The notes under the pieces were generated by a model. That model made no database searches, was not told where the DNA came from, and worked only from the letters and a program-made list of their open reading frames with translations. The position numbers were made by a program, and so were the translations under genes. This document shows, one piece after another, positions 24,733-31,821 of a stretch of 38,736 nt of DNA (position 1 is the stretch's first letter; every line of letters begins with the position of its first letter). Source of the stretch: JACKAL01 sp964400355 (GTDB lineage Bacteria > Bdellovibrionota > Bdellovibrionia > Bdellovibrionales > JAGQZY01); contig CAYNTO010000027.1 in assembly GCA_964400355.1 (NCBI GenBank), positions 1 through 38,736 on the forward strand. Direction: 5' to 3'.

Positions 24733-25586
24733 GAAACCTCCACGGGATTAAGAATAAGGTGAGAATACTTTTGCGGATTTTCTACCAATGCTTGCGGAAA
24801 TTCATACCGTGAGTCACCGAGGTCCACCAACTGAAAGCGGGTGTTGGGATCAAAAATAGATTTTCCCGAGCGAACTGCGCTTTCGATGTAACTGCGATCT
24901 TTGTACTTTGGATTGTTAAATTCAGTATGTGAAAACGATTCGATTTTTTTGACAATGTGATCCGTGCCGCCTAAAAAACTAAAATGCCATCCGCTCTTGG
25001 GCAATATATGCACTTCGGGTTCTTTGCGATCGCGCAACAACCGGGTCGCCTTTACCGTTTTGATCAGTTTTTTGCGCAACATCACCGGGCCACGCCAGAA
25101 CCCAAAATCATCGCGATTTAAATCGTTGTTTCCGTGTCCGTAAAACCGACAGATGTTATTGAGATAATAAAAACACAAGTACTGTTCAAATACGCACGGC
25201 TTAGCGCTCGCCTTGTGCTGTTCCACAAACGAGCGCAGCGGAATCTCATCCACGTCGCTCACAATGACCATATCATCAGAGCTCGCATTTTCGAGGCCCT
25301 TTAATATGAACTCTCGCTGACTATTTTCGTAATCCCATGTTCGCGGCACGCGCAACTTAGAAAAAAAAGTGGGAAACGTATCAACCACCACATGAATAAT
25401 CTTGTCTGCGAACTTTTTAAACCGCTGACGGTTCTCAAAATAGTGCAGTGGCTTTTCTTTTTTTTGGAACGTACGGGTGGCTTCGACGATGACGAAATGG
25501 TCGACCACATCATACAGTTCTTGGAGCCGAATCTCTAAAAGATCGAGTTCGTTGAAGAACGTAAAGCAGTCATACACTTTTGCCAT
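24729..25586 (-). CDS. Glycosyltransferase family 17-like protein
   Basis: 285 residues, cytoplasmic. It shows the GT17 pattern: MAKVYDCFTFFNELDLLEIR at the N-terminus, VDHFVIVEATRTFQKKEKP, then the acidic metal motif MVIVSDVDEIP near residue 115, and SGWHFSFLGG with DHIVKKIESFSHTEF in the second half. GT17 is typified by the bisecting N-acetylglucosaminyltransferase MGAT3; bacterial members add sugars to surface glycans or glycolipids. No clear SD precedes the ATG. The next gene, a ceramidase-like protein, overlaps by 4 bases, so the two are made together. Confidence 0.9.
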   Translation of the reverse strand: MAKVYDCFTFFNELDLLEIRLQELYDVVDHFVIVEATRTFQKKEKPLHYFENRQRFKKFADKIIHVVVDTFPTFFSKLRVPRTWDYENSQREFILKGLENASSDDMVIVSDVDEIPLRSFVEQHKASAKPCVFEQYLCFYYLNNICRFYGHGNNDLNRDDFGFWRGPVMLRKKLIKTVKATRLLRDRKEPEVHILPKSGWHFSFLGGTDHIVKKIESFSHTEFNNPKYKDRSYIESAVRSGKSIFDPNTRFQLVDLGDSRYEFPQALVENPQKYSHLILNPVEVS

Positions 25587-25650
25587 AGGGCGACGATACT
25601 AGCTTATAATGCAGGCCTGGTAAAGGTGGCACCTAGAGTCAAAGAATAAA

Positions 25651-25740
25651 GCCTGCGCCCTCAAGGGGTGGCGCTAGAACGCGCTCACCCCTCGAGGCTG
25701 GAGCCGCCGCAGCCCTCTCTGAGGACTGCGGGCGCAAGCA
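25651..25740 (-). ncRNA. Three-way-junction structured RNA downstream of hsp20
   Basis: On the minus strand 25739-25651 can fold into a 10-bp closing stem (25730-25739 with 25651-25660) enclosing two hairpins: 25709-25716 with 25722-25729 (8 bp, 5-base loop) and 25661-25674 with 25681-25695 (14 bp with one bulge, 6-base loop). The three imperfect positions are all G-U in minus-strand RNA but A-C mismatches on the plus strand, so the RNA is read from the minus strand. TTTATTCTTT follows. It lies 10 bases past the hsp20 stop, so it may be an elaborate 3' UTR terminator or a processed or independent small RNA. No known family matched by eye. Confidence 0.55.
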
Positions 25741-25749
25741 GGAAGGGGG

Positions 25750-26214
25750 TTACTTGGTTCCCAGTAATTTATCGAATACTGAGTTCTTAGATTTTACTTT
25801 TAGGTCAAAAACATCGGGTTTTTTCTGCTCAATTTTTGGTAGCAACACGCGAAGGACGCCGTCCCGGTAATCGGTTTCAATTTTTGTTTTGTCCACGGAT
25901 TCGGGCAAGGTGAAGGAGCGATGAAATTTTCCAAACTGGCGGCCATAGTAGCGAACGCCGTCTTGATCGCTCGACTCTTCACGTTTGCGCTCTCCGGTTA
26001 TTGCCAGTGTGTCTCCGTCGACAGACAATTTAAAATCTTCTTCTCGAATTCCCGGCACATCAAAGCTCAACATTATATGTTGATCCGTCTCGTGAATATC
26101 ACCCTGCAGGCGAAACAATTGTTCTGTCTGTAGAACGGGCTCAAACAAACGATCAAAATCGTAAACCCAATTGTTCAAAGATTGTCTTCTTGCGAAAGGA
26201 ATCAATGCATTCAT
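25750..26214 (-). CDS. hsp20: Hsp20 / small heat shock protein
   Basis: 154 residues. The alpha-crystallin domain covers ~40-135: strands HIMLSFDVPGIREEDFKLSV and DTLAITGERKREE, then the loop carrying YYGRQFGKFHRSFTLP and the hallmark DGVLRVLLPK. A hydrophobic L-x-V anchor (FDLKVKSK) follows for oligomer contacts. These cytoplasmic chaperones hold unfolding proteins without ATP during heat stress. GGAGG precedes the ATG. A sigma-32-like promoter lies ~70 bases upstream and a strongly structured RNA element directly downstream. Confidence 0.95.
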   Translation of the reverse strand: MNALIPFARRQSLNNWVYDFDRLFEPVLQTEQLFRLQGDIHETDQHIMLSFDVPGIREEDFKLSVDGDTLAITGERKREESSDQDGVRYYGRQFGKFHRSFTLPESVDKTKIETDYRDGVLRVLLPKIEQKKPDVFDLKVKSKNSVFDKLLGTK

Positions 26215-26279
26215 TTTTAAACCTCCGTATTTGTTATTTAATGAGCGGCTTTCACCGGCTCAATAGCTTCACACCCGAA

Positions 26280-26307
26280 AGATGTGGTCACAAAAAACGT
26301 TGTCAAG
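26280..26307 (-). promoter_or_regulatory. Sigma-32-type heat-shock promoter of hsp20
   Basis: On the minus strand CTTGACA (26307-26301) and CCACATCT (26287-26280) are 13 bases apart. The E. coli sigma-32 consensus is CTTGAAA, 11-16 bases, CCCCATNT, so the fit is one mismatch in each box. It lies upstream of hsp20. Confidence 0.55.
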
Positions 26308-26432
26308 TTTGTGCGTAAAAACACGAAAAAAAAGAGGTCTGGTAGATCTAAAAGGGAGTAAAAAATCTAAACTTCCCCACCTTGACAAGAAATAAAGAGT
26401 TCATAGGAGGCCGCAAAAAGAAGGGGTTTTTT

Positions 26433-26945
26433 TTATTTAACAACCTTGAGGCGCGTGAGCACATCCATGCCTGGATACACGAAGGCATGATTCTTTTCCC
26501 ATTTATCGACACCACGCAGTTTAGTGATGAGACGGCCAATTTTTGCGCGCAGTGATTTACCAAAAGTGACTTCGCTGCTGATCACTGCAAAACGGCCAGT
26601 CTGGGCAGCTAAATACCCTTCTGAAAAAAGTTTGTACCACTGATACGACAAATGCTTGCGATGGGTAGGATCCGTCCAAGAATTCACCGAAGAGAAATGA
26701 GGCGTGGCAAAAAAGACTTCCGCCTCAGGTTTAGAGATGCGATGAATCTCACGCATGAAAGACGTAATATCCTCGATGTGTTCAATCACATGACTACAAA
26801 CGATCTTGTCGTACTCAGAGTTTTGCTGAGGCCACGGATATTGCTCCAGATTATGAACTATGTCGACGCCCTCATAGGGATGAATATCCATGCCTACGGC
26901 TCCGCGAGTTTTGTTTGGGCCACACCCAATATCGAGCGTCTTCAT
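26433..26945 (-). CDS. Class I SAM-dependent methyltransferase
   Basis: 170 residues. SAM-binding motif I is TLDIGCGPNKTRG near the N-terminus; motif II has an acidic residue in VGMDIHPY; motif IV is YDKIVCSHVIEHIED, and FFATPHFSS follows, as in methyltransferase type 11 proteins. The family is broad and the acceptor cannot be told. TAGGSLWGTD-like fusions are absent. GAGG precedes the ATG. It stands apart from hsp20, with 218 bases between them. Confidence 0.88.
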   Translation of the reverse strand: MKTLDIGCGPNKTRGAVGMDIHPYEGVDIVHNLEQYPWPQQNSEYDKIVCSHVIEHIEDITSFMREIHRISKPEAEVFFATPHFSSVNSWTDPTHRKHLSYQWYKLFSEGYLAAQTGRFAVISSEVTFGKSLRAKIGRLITKLRGVDKWEKNHAFVYPGMDVLTRLKVVK

Positions 26946-27072
26946 TACAACCTCATTTTAAAAACAGGCGCTAGCCGCCAACAGATAGATTTAATATATA
27001 GTTTCGAATCGGCACTCTGACAAGCCATCACTTACAATCGGCCAGCTCTGATAAAAAAGTGATAAATTACCG

Positions 27073-27144
27073 CTGTTTCAATTGAATACATCTCCCCGTT
27101 TTGGCCTCTGCCGCCTCTTCCGGGCCTCATTCAAATTGAAACAG
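27073..27144. repeat. Long imperfect inverted repeat upstream of the HPF-like gene
   Basis: CTGTTTCAATTGAAT (27073-27087) and ATTCAAATTGAAACAG (27129-27144) are inverse copies differing by one extra T, separated by 41 pyrimidine-rich bases. Flanking CCGC/GCGG partly extends the match. It could be a stem in an RNA, a dimeric operator, or the ends of a very small mobile element. Confidence 0.6.
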
Positions 27145-27157
27145 TCGCGGCGAAATC

Positions 27158-27187
27158 CCGACACGTGCATTCCAGGCTTGCTAGAAT
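27158..27187 (+). promoter_or_regulatory. Possible promoter of the HPF-like gene
   Basis: CCGACA (27158-27163, 4/6) and TAGAAT (27182-27187, 5/6) are 18 bases apart, just upstream of the AGGAGG at the HPF-like start and just past the inverted repeat. Confidence 0.4.
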
Positions 27188-27215
27188 AGAACTCTCATCC
27201 ATAGGAGGTAGGAGA

Positions 27216-27527
27216 ATGTATGCACGTTTACAGTTTGAGTTTCATGGAATGGATCCTTCTGAATGGACATCCGAATTCATGGAGGCAGAGTTTGAATCGC
27301 TTCTCTCACTCGCGCCTAGAAACTGCCATATGAAGCTCAGAATCAGCTCTTTTGATTCCGGCGTTGAGGGCAAGCTTGTCGCGTACTCGGATCGCGGTGC
27401 CTTTGTCGTCGAGGATAAATCGGGCGACATCACCATGCTCACAAAATCCCTTAAAAAGAAGATGCGCACAAAGCTTCAAAAATGGCGCGACACCACCCAC
27501 TCGTTCCAGCACGGAAAAGCGGGCTAA
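27216..27527 (+). CDS. HPF/RaiA-like ribosome-associated protein
   Basis: 103 residues from ATG 27216, chosen because AGGAGG and GGAG lie just upstream; the longer frame has no SD. The layout follows hibernation factors: FEFHGMDPSEWTSEFMEAEFES (strand then helix), KLRISSFDSGVEGKLVAYSD and a C-terminal helix (TMLTKSLKKKMRTKLQKWRD) with basic residues. HPF/RaiA proteins fold as beta-alpha-beta-beta-beta-alpha and lodge in the decoding centre of stalled ribosomes in stationary phase. The similarity is at the level of fold and size, so the call is tentative. Closed by a terminator. Confidence 0.5.
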   Translation: MYARLQFEFHGMDPSEWTSEFMEAEFESLLSLAPRNCHMKLRISSFDSGVEGKLVAYSDRGAFVVEDKSGDITMLTKSLKKKMRTKLQKWRDTTHSFQHGKAG

Positions 27528-27552
27528 TTGTCGTCCTCAGCAGAATCAACAC

Positions 27553-27589
27553 GGGTTAGCGGGCACGTCCCCCTAACCCTTTGTTTTTT
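27553..27589 (+). terminator. Terminator of the HPF-like gene
   Basis: GGGTTAG (27553-27559) pairs with CTAACCC (27573-27579), with further G-C pairs inside, followed by TTTGTTTTTT (27580-27589). Confidence 0.85.
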
Positions 27590-27733
27590 CAGCTACCTTT
27601 CCTCTCAGCTCCGCCCTACAAACCACAGCTCAGAGGTCAAAATGAAGCTTCGCGTTATTTGGTAAACAGACTCCCTTATGTGCTTAATTTTTAGTACTTT
27701 AGCGGTCCGAGTGCCTAGCACGTGAGGAGCCCC

Positions 27734-28126
27734 ATGAATACCGAAAAACTATACGGCGAGTTAGCCATCGAAAACAATCAATTGGAGCGTTTTGAAAACC
27801 GCACTCTTCACCGCGATTACGTTGTGGAGTTCACTTGCCCCGAATTCACCTGCGTTTGCCCACGCAGCGGTTTTCCTGATTTTGCGACAATTTACATTAC
27901 GTATACGCCAGACAAATACTGCGTGGAACTCAAATCATTGAAACTTTATATTAACGGATTTCGCAACGAGCGCGTCTTCCATGAAGACGTCACAAACCGC
28001 ATTATGGACGATATGGTCCAACTTCTCGATCCGAAAAAGATGAGCATTAAGGCCGATTTTACTGTTCGCGGGAATATCCATACAGTGGTGACCGCGGTTC
28101 ACGAAAAACAAGGACTCCCTCAATAA
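27734..28126 (+). CDS. queF: NADPH-dependent 7-cyano-7-deazaguanine reductase QueF
   Basis: 130 residues from ATG 27734, with GAGGAG at good spacing; a start four codons earlier is unlikely. The QueF signature is complete: catalytic C42 in FTCVCPRSGFPDF, the partner D49, and ELKSLKLY at ~65-72 binding the substrate with its Glu. At 130 residues it is the short (unimodular, YkvM-type) form. It reduces preQ0 to preQ1 with NADPH in queuosine synthesis for tRNA wobble bases. Its stop overlaps the queD start (TAATG), and queE follows, so the three are one operon. Confidence 0.95.
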   Translation: MNTEKLYGELAIENNQLERFENRTLHRDYVVEFTCPEFTCVCPRSGFPDFATIYITYTPDKYCVELKSLKLYINGFRNERVFHEDVTNRIMDDMVQLLDPKKMSIKADFTVRGNIHTVVTAVHEKQGLPQ

Positions 28127-28668
28127 TGGAATTGCGCTTTAAGTACCGCTTTGAGGCTGCTCATCGATTCACTCAATCGTCGAGCCCTTCATGCATGACT
28201 CCACACGGTCACACATGGCACGCAACCCTTCACTTGCGCTCTCTAGCACCCCTCAATGCCAACAACATGGCCGTCGAATTCCATCAGCTAAAGAGCGCAT
28301 GGAAAGATCTCATTACCAATGTTTTTGACCACTCATTCATGTGCAACATGAATGACTCACTCATTGAGCCTCTATTGCATATCCATAGTGGTGCGCGCCT
28401 GATTTTATTTCCAGGCGATCCCACCACAGAAATGATTTCGCTATTGATGTTCAGCAAAGCCGAAAAGTTCATCGCAGCTTCGCCTTGGAAGGATCAGGTG
28501 CTAGTCAGTGGACTCACCATTGATGAAACGCCGACCAATTCGATCCACTGCGATAGCGGCTATTATCGCGAAAACATCCATCGCTACAGTGAGTACACGG
28601 GTTGGTGGTCCACTGCGGAAGTTTCTGCAAGGAATTGCCAGCGTGTCGAAGCCCCTGCAAATCAATGA
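28126..28668 (+). CDS. queD: 6-carboxy-tetrahydropterin synthase QueD
   Basis: 180 residues. Zinc ligands H13 (FEAAHRF), H27 and H29 (PHGHTWH) and the catalytic C23 (SPSCMTPHGH) are all present, with FDHSF and DETPTNSI giving the later His and the pterin-binding Glu. This is a 6-pyruvoyl-tetrahydropterin synthase-fold protein of the QueD group, which turns dihydroneopterin triphosphate into 6-carboxy-tetrahydropterin. It is longer than usual (~120-140) by insertions in the middle and at the C-terminus (YSEYTGWWSTAEVSARN and after). Start overlaps queF; end overlaps queE. Confidence 0.92.
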   Translation: MELRFKYRFEAAHRFTQSSSPSCMTPHGHTWHATLHLRSLAPLNANNMAVEFHQLKSAWKDLITNVFDHSFMCNMNDSLIEPLLHIHSGARLILFPGDPTTEMISLLMFSKAEKFIAASPWKDQVLVSGLTIDETPTNSIHCDSGYYRENIHRYSEYTGWWSTAEVSARNCQRVEAPANQ

Positions 28669-29266
28669 TCTCTTTTGGACAGTTCAAGGCGAAGGACGCT
28701 GGTCCGGCCATCGCGCGCTGTTTGTGCGCATGCCCTATTGCAATTACGACTGCCCTTGGTGTGATACGGAGTACGACTCTTTTAAAAATTACTCTTGCGA
28801 AGAGTTAGAAAACTTTTGCCATCAAGAACCCGCCCGTTTTGCAGTGATCACTGGCGGAGAGCCCACTCTGCACAAAGACACTCCTCGTGTTATTGAAATA
28901 CTAAAGCGTCTCGGTTTTTATATCGCCTGCGAAACCAACGGCAGCGCACCCATTCCCGACGGCATCGATTTCCCCACCGTGTCCCCTAAGCGTTTTACCA
29001 AGAGCAAGCTTGAACCGTATTTCGTCCATCCTAGCGTTTACGCAAATGCCAAAGAGTGGAAATATGTTGTTGATGACCAGTTCGACTTTTCCATACTCGA
29101 TCGTCATACTCTTGATACGGGCCCACATCACAGCGCCGTCGTTCATTCGCTTTCTCCCGAACACAACGCCATGAAAACCAATACGGAGCGCATCCTTCAG
29201 TACGTTGCAAAGAATCCGCAATGGAAACTGAGCTTGCAGACACACAAGTGGATCAACATCCCATAA
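28643..29266 (+). CDS. queE: 7-carboxy-7-deazaguanine synthase QueE
   Basis: 207 residues from GTG 28643, chosen because AAGGA lies ~9 bases upstream and the family begins here (LQINDLFWTVQGEG is the QueE opening); an earlier ATG would overlap queD by 160 bases. The radical SAM ligands are C33, C37 and C40 in PYCNYDCPWCDTEY, followed by VITGGEPTLH for SAM. QueE contracts the pterin ring of carboxy-tetrahydropterin to 7-carboxy-7-deazaguanine, one step after QueD. QueC, the next enzyme, is not in this window. It overlaps queD by 26 bases. Confidence 0.95.
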   Translation: MSKPLQINDLFWTVQGEGRWSGHRALFVRMPYCNYDCPWCDTEYDSFKNYSCEELENFCHQEPARFAVITGGEPTLHKDTPRVIEILKRLGFYIACETNGSAPIPDGIDFPTVSPKRFTKSKLEPYFVHPSVYANAKEWKYVVDDQFDFSILDRHTLDTGPHHSAVVHSLSPEHNAMKTNTERILQYVAKNPQWKLSLQTHKWINIP

Positions 29267-29282
29267 TCGCCAATTGAATCGG

Positions 29283-29804
29283 CTATTTTTTCTGATCGAT
29301 CTTTTTTTCGACGGGAGGTCGAATTATATTGGGCCCAAGATTTTTAACCACTTCAGCCGCGGTGTAGGCGTTGGCATTGTCTTCGGGCGTTTTTCCTTTG
29401 AACATGGAAATATACGCAAATGCCTGGTAGCGATCCTGCGACTGCATACTGCCCGCTCCCGCCCACGAATACCCATAGGCGTAATAAGGATAGCGGCGGC
29501 GTCCGACACCCACACCATACATAGGCCCACCGGTGGCGAAGTAGTCGCTCTTCACATCCATCTGCTGCTCGCGCACTACGAAGTAGTCAAACTTGTTTTC
29601 TAAAGTGAGTTCAGCGGCTCGATATAAAAGATATGTTTCCACCGTATCCCGTGGAGTTACCGAATTTCCTTTAAACCCCACGCGGTATTTGCTGTCTTCG
29701 ATCTTAAGCTCTTTATAGCCTTCGCCCTTGTTATAAGGCTGATAAGGAGTGGCGGTGGCACAACCTAGAAATAAAAAGAATAGGGAGAGTATGAGAGCGC
29801 GCAT
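29283..29804 (-). CDS. CC0125/CC1285-like lipoprotein
   Basis: 173 residues. The N-terminus is a lipoprotein signal (core LILSLFFLFL, lipobox FLGC, Cys15). The mature part contains YRVGFKGNSVTPRDTVETY, then LLYRAAELTLENKFDYFVV, the pattern of lipoproteins annotated as CC0125/CC1285 family. A Gly/Tyr-rich stretch (VGVGRRRYPYYAYGYSWAG) lies in the middle. Function of the family is unknown; it is membrane-bound on the outside. A TATAAT lies only 5 bases before the ATG, so the mRNA is probably leaderless. The gene is convergent with queE. Confidence 0.75.
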   Translation of the reverse strand: MRALILSLFFLFLGCATATPYQPYNKGEGYKELKIEDSKYRVGFKGNSVTPRDTVETYLLYRAAELTLENKFDYFVVREQQMDVKSDYFATGGPMYGVGVGRRRYPYYAYGYSWAGAGSMQSQDRYQAFAYISMFKGKTPEDNANAYTAAEVVKNLGPNIIRPPVEKKIDQKK

Positions 29805-29809
29805 GGCCT

Positions 29810-29815
29810 ATTATA
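29810..29815 (-). promoter_or_regulatory. -10 box of a leaderless promoter
   Basis: On the minus strand TGT-TATAAT is an extended -10; the box ends 5 bases before the ATG at 29804, so transcription would start at or next to the A of the start codon. Confidence 0.5.
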
Positions 29816-29876
29816 ACAAAAACCAGCGCCACCCACCATTAAGAAAACGTCACAAGTCAGAGAGCACATGGCCACA

Positions 29877-30317
29877 CTACAACGACGCGAGAACGGCGCC
29901 TACCAGTACCAGCCCTGCACCTGCCAAACGAACCATACCCACCGGTCGATTGTCGATCACAATGTCCCAGAAAATACTGAAGACGATTTGCGCCGACACA
30001 CAGAGTACGAAAGTCTGCGCGGGACCAATTTTTAATACCGAGTAGACAAGGCCCATGACCAGCAGAAACCCGCAAATCCCAGGCACGATCCACCACGCGC
30101 GAAACTGCTCCAAATTTCCTTGAACCAAATATTCACCGCTGAAGTATCGGGGATAGTAGTAAACCACTACAAACAGTAGTGCGTTGCAAAGCATGTAGAT
30201 GATGCCATTTAAAAAGAGCGAACCGGATAGTCCCCAAGAATCGCCAATGATCTTGTTGAGCCCGGCCTGCGTAACACCCAGGATACCTGCCATAATCGAA
30301 AAAATAACTGCAATCAT
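29877..30317 (-). CDS. DMT-superfamily small permease (YdcZ/EamA type)
   Basis: 146 residues, four or five membrane segments: AVIFSIMAGILGVTQAGLNK, GSLFLNGIIYMLCNALLFVV, WWIVPGICGFLLVMGLVYSV, and FVLCVSAQIVFSIFWDIVID with the final LAGAGLVLVGAVLASL. Length and the repeated GxxQAG / AQIVFS pattern match the YdcZ-like half-size members of the drug/metabolite transporter superfamily, which work as dimers in the inner membrane. Substrate unknown. GAGGTG precedes the ATG. Single gene. Confidence 0.83.
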   Translation of the reverse strand: MIAVIFSIMAGILGVTQAGLNKIIGDSWGLSGSLFLNGIIYMLCNALLFVVVYYYPRYFSGEYLVQGNLEQFRAWWIVPGICGFLLVMGLVYSVLKIGPAQTFVLCVSAQIVFSIFWDIVIDNRPVGMVRLAGAGLVLVGAVLASL

Positions 30318-30340
30318 TCTACACCTCTTAATGAATGAGC

Positions 30341-30368
30341 AAAAAAAAAGCGCTCCTAAGAGCGCTTT
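30341..30368 (-). terminator. Terminator of the porin-like gene
   Basis: On the minus strand AAAGCGCTC (30368-30360) pairs with GAGCGCTTT (30355-30347) around a 4-base loop, followed by a run of Ts to 30341. It starts 24 bases after the stop. Confidence 0.9.
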
Positions 30369-30392
30369 CTTTCGATGGATTCTGTTTACAGA

Positions 30393-31532
30393 TTAGAATC
30401 TGTACAAGAAACCAAGACCGTAAGACATTGCTGCATCGTCTGCTGCAAATTCATCATCTTGGAATACTGCTACGTCAGAAGACATAGAAACAACTTCTGC
30501 TTTAACAGAAAGGTTTTGATCCAGGTTGTACCAACCAGTAACTGTGATTGTATCAACTTGGTTATCAAGTGGGCCAAAAAGAAGACCATCGTCATCATTC
30601 AACATTTCGTAACGAAGACCTGCACCCCAAGTTTCCATTTTCGCACCAGCATAGAGAGCGATAGAAGTTGCAGTTGCATCAGTAACACCAGGACCTGGGT
30701 TTACTGGATCTTGGTTCAAGCTGCTGTAATGAACAGCTACGTCATACATAGAACCGAAAGTGTATCCAACAGTAGCGTTGATACGATCAGCTTCTGTATA
30801 ACCTACACCACCGAAACCAATTGCAGCTGCAGCCGGGATCGTTCCTTCTTTTCCAGAAAGATAGTTCAATTTAAGGTTAAGACCTTCCATTGGCTTGATA
30901 GTAGCGTTCACACCCCAATGTTTGCTTTCGTTCTCGTCAGCATCCAAGTTGTAAGTTGTGTTCGCAACAACAGCACCAACAGTGATCATGTCGTTCACTG
31001 CGTAATCAGCAGCTGCACCCGTCAGGAACCAAGGGTTCATGTAAGTGAAAGCGCCTGAACGCGTGTAGTTCACGTTGTCCATATAACGATAAGATTCGTT
31101 AGTGGGTTGAACAGAGAACTTACCTAACTTGAACGTCAAACCAGAATCGCCCACTTTGTGGTGGAAATATGCGTTTGTGATGTTCAAAGTTGACTTAGGA
31201 GCAGCTGCACCTGTGCTCACTGAGTTGTTGATAAGGTCGAACATACGGCCAAAACCGAGACCAAGAACGATACCGCTGTTGCCAACAGTTTTTTCAAGGT
31301 TGATTTCAACTTGATCTACCGAAAAGTCACCGCTGTTTTCGCCAGCAAGAGTTGCTGCAGCAGGGTTTGTGTTTACTGCACCAGTCAATGGGAACGTACT
31401 GTTTGCACCTTTACCGCTCTCTACAAAGATAGATGAAGCGAAGTCACCGGAAATTTTAAAGCCTTCGTCCTGTGCCGCAGCTGATACCGCGAACGCAGAC
31501 AATGCTAACACACTAATAATTTTTAGTTTCAT
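30393..31532 (-). CDS. Outer-membrane beta-barrel, porin-like (OmpL/BBP2 type)
   Basis: 379 residues with a signal peptide (cleavage near SAAA-QDE). The body is amphipathic strands with aromatic girdles, e.g. SGLTFKLGKFSVQPTNESYR and FDLINNSV, ends in YGLGFLYRF, and the last residue is Phe, the BAM recognition end of outer-membrane barrels. It contains few Cys and many Asn, Gly and Ala. The layout LTFKLGKF...Y is that of the beta-barrel porin-2 group. Codon choice looks strongly biased to one codon per amino acid, unlike the neighbours, which suggests a very abundant protein, probably the major porin. GGAGG precedes the ATG. The upstream 250 bases carry no gene. Confidence 0.85.
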   Translation of the reverse strand: MKLKIISVLALSAFAVSAAAQDEGFKISGDFASSIFVESGKGANSTFPLTGAVNTNPAAATLAGENSGDFSVDQVEINLEKTVGNSGIVLGLGFGRMFDLINNSVSTGAAAPKSTLNITNAYFHHKVGDSGLTFKLGKFSVQPTNESYRYMDNVNYTRSGAFTYMNPWFLTGAAADYAVNDMITVGAVVANTTYNLDADENESKHWGVNATIKPMEGLNLKLNYLSGKEGTIPAAAAIGFGGVGYTEADRINATVGYTFGSMYDVAVHYSSLNQDPVNPGPGVTDATATSIALYAGAKMETWGAGLRYEMLNDDDGLLFGPLDNQVDTITVTGWYNLDQNLSVKAEVVSMSSDVAVFQDDEFAADDAAMSYGLGFLYRF

Positions 31533-31594
31533 ATTGTTGCCTCCTACATTAGTTTATGTTGCTTACCTCAACTGTGCCGCCACTGACCCTGTAA

Positions 31595-31627
31595 ATTCAA
31601 CAAAAAAAATCCACTGTTCAGTTGAAT
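31595..31627. repeat. Inverted repeat upstream of the porin-like gene
   Basis: ATTCAAC (31595-31601) and GTTGAAT (31621-31627) are perfect inverse copies 19 bases apart, about 65 bases before the porin start codon. The right arm together with its flank (CTGTTCAGTTGAAT) resembles the arm at 27073 near the HPF-like gene. Possible operator; may be chance. Confidence 0.3.
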
Positions 31628-31821
31628 AAGGCGTGAAACCCGCAATAGAGAACAAAAAAGCATCACTCTGATTATTGTTTAAGCAAAAGGACAATCAATT
31701 TATTAGGTTTGTTCACATTTACATCTGAGCGCCGTTCAAAACAGTTGTTTTTAAACGACACGTCCTAACGCGCAACGTTACCTTCGTGCTATTTCTCAGC
31801 TTTTCTGGATATCCTGTTTTT

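Noticed and set aside
25651..25740. Hammerhead ribozyme, c-di-GMP riboswitch or SRP RNA as identity of the three-way RNA
   Set aside because: No CUGAUGA/GAAA core, no GEMM core sequences and no GGAAGGA-type SRP apical loop.
27600..27733. preQ1 riboswitch before queF
   Set aside because: The region lacks the conserved preQ1-I stem-loop and A-rich tail; no comparable pseudoknot could be drawn.
30375..31058. 227-codon open frame on the plus strand inside the porin gene
   Set aside because: Rich in Ser, Thr and Cys with no start signal; it is the antisense shadow of a strongly codon-biased gene.
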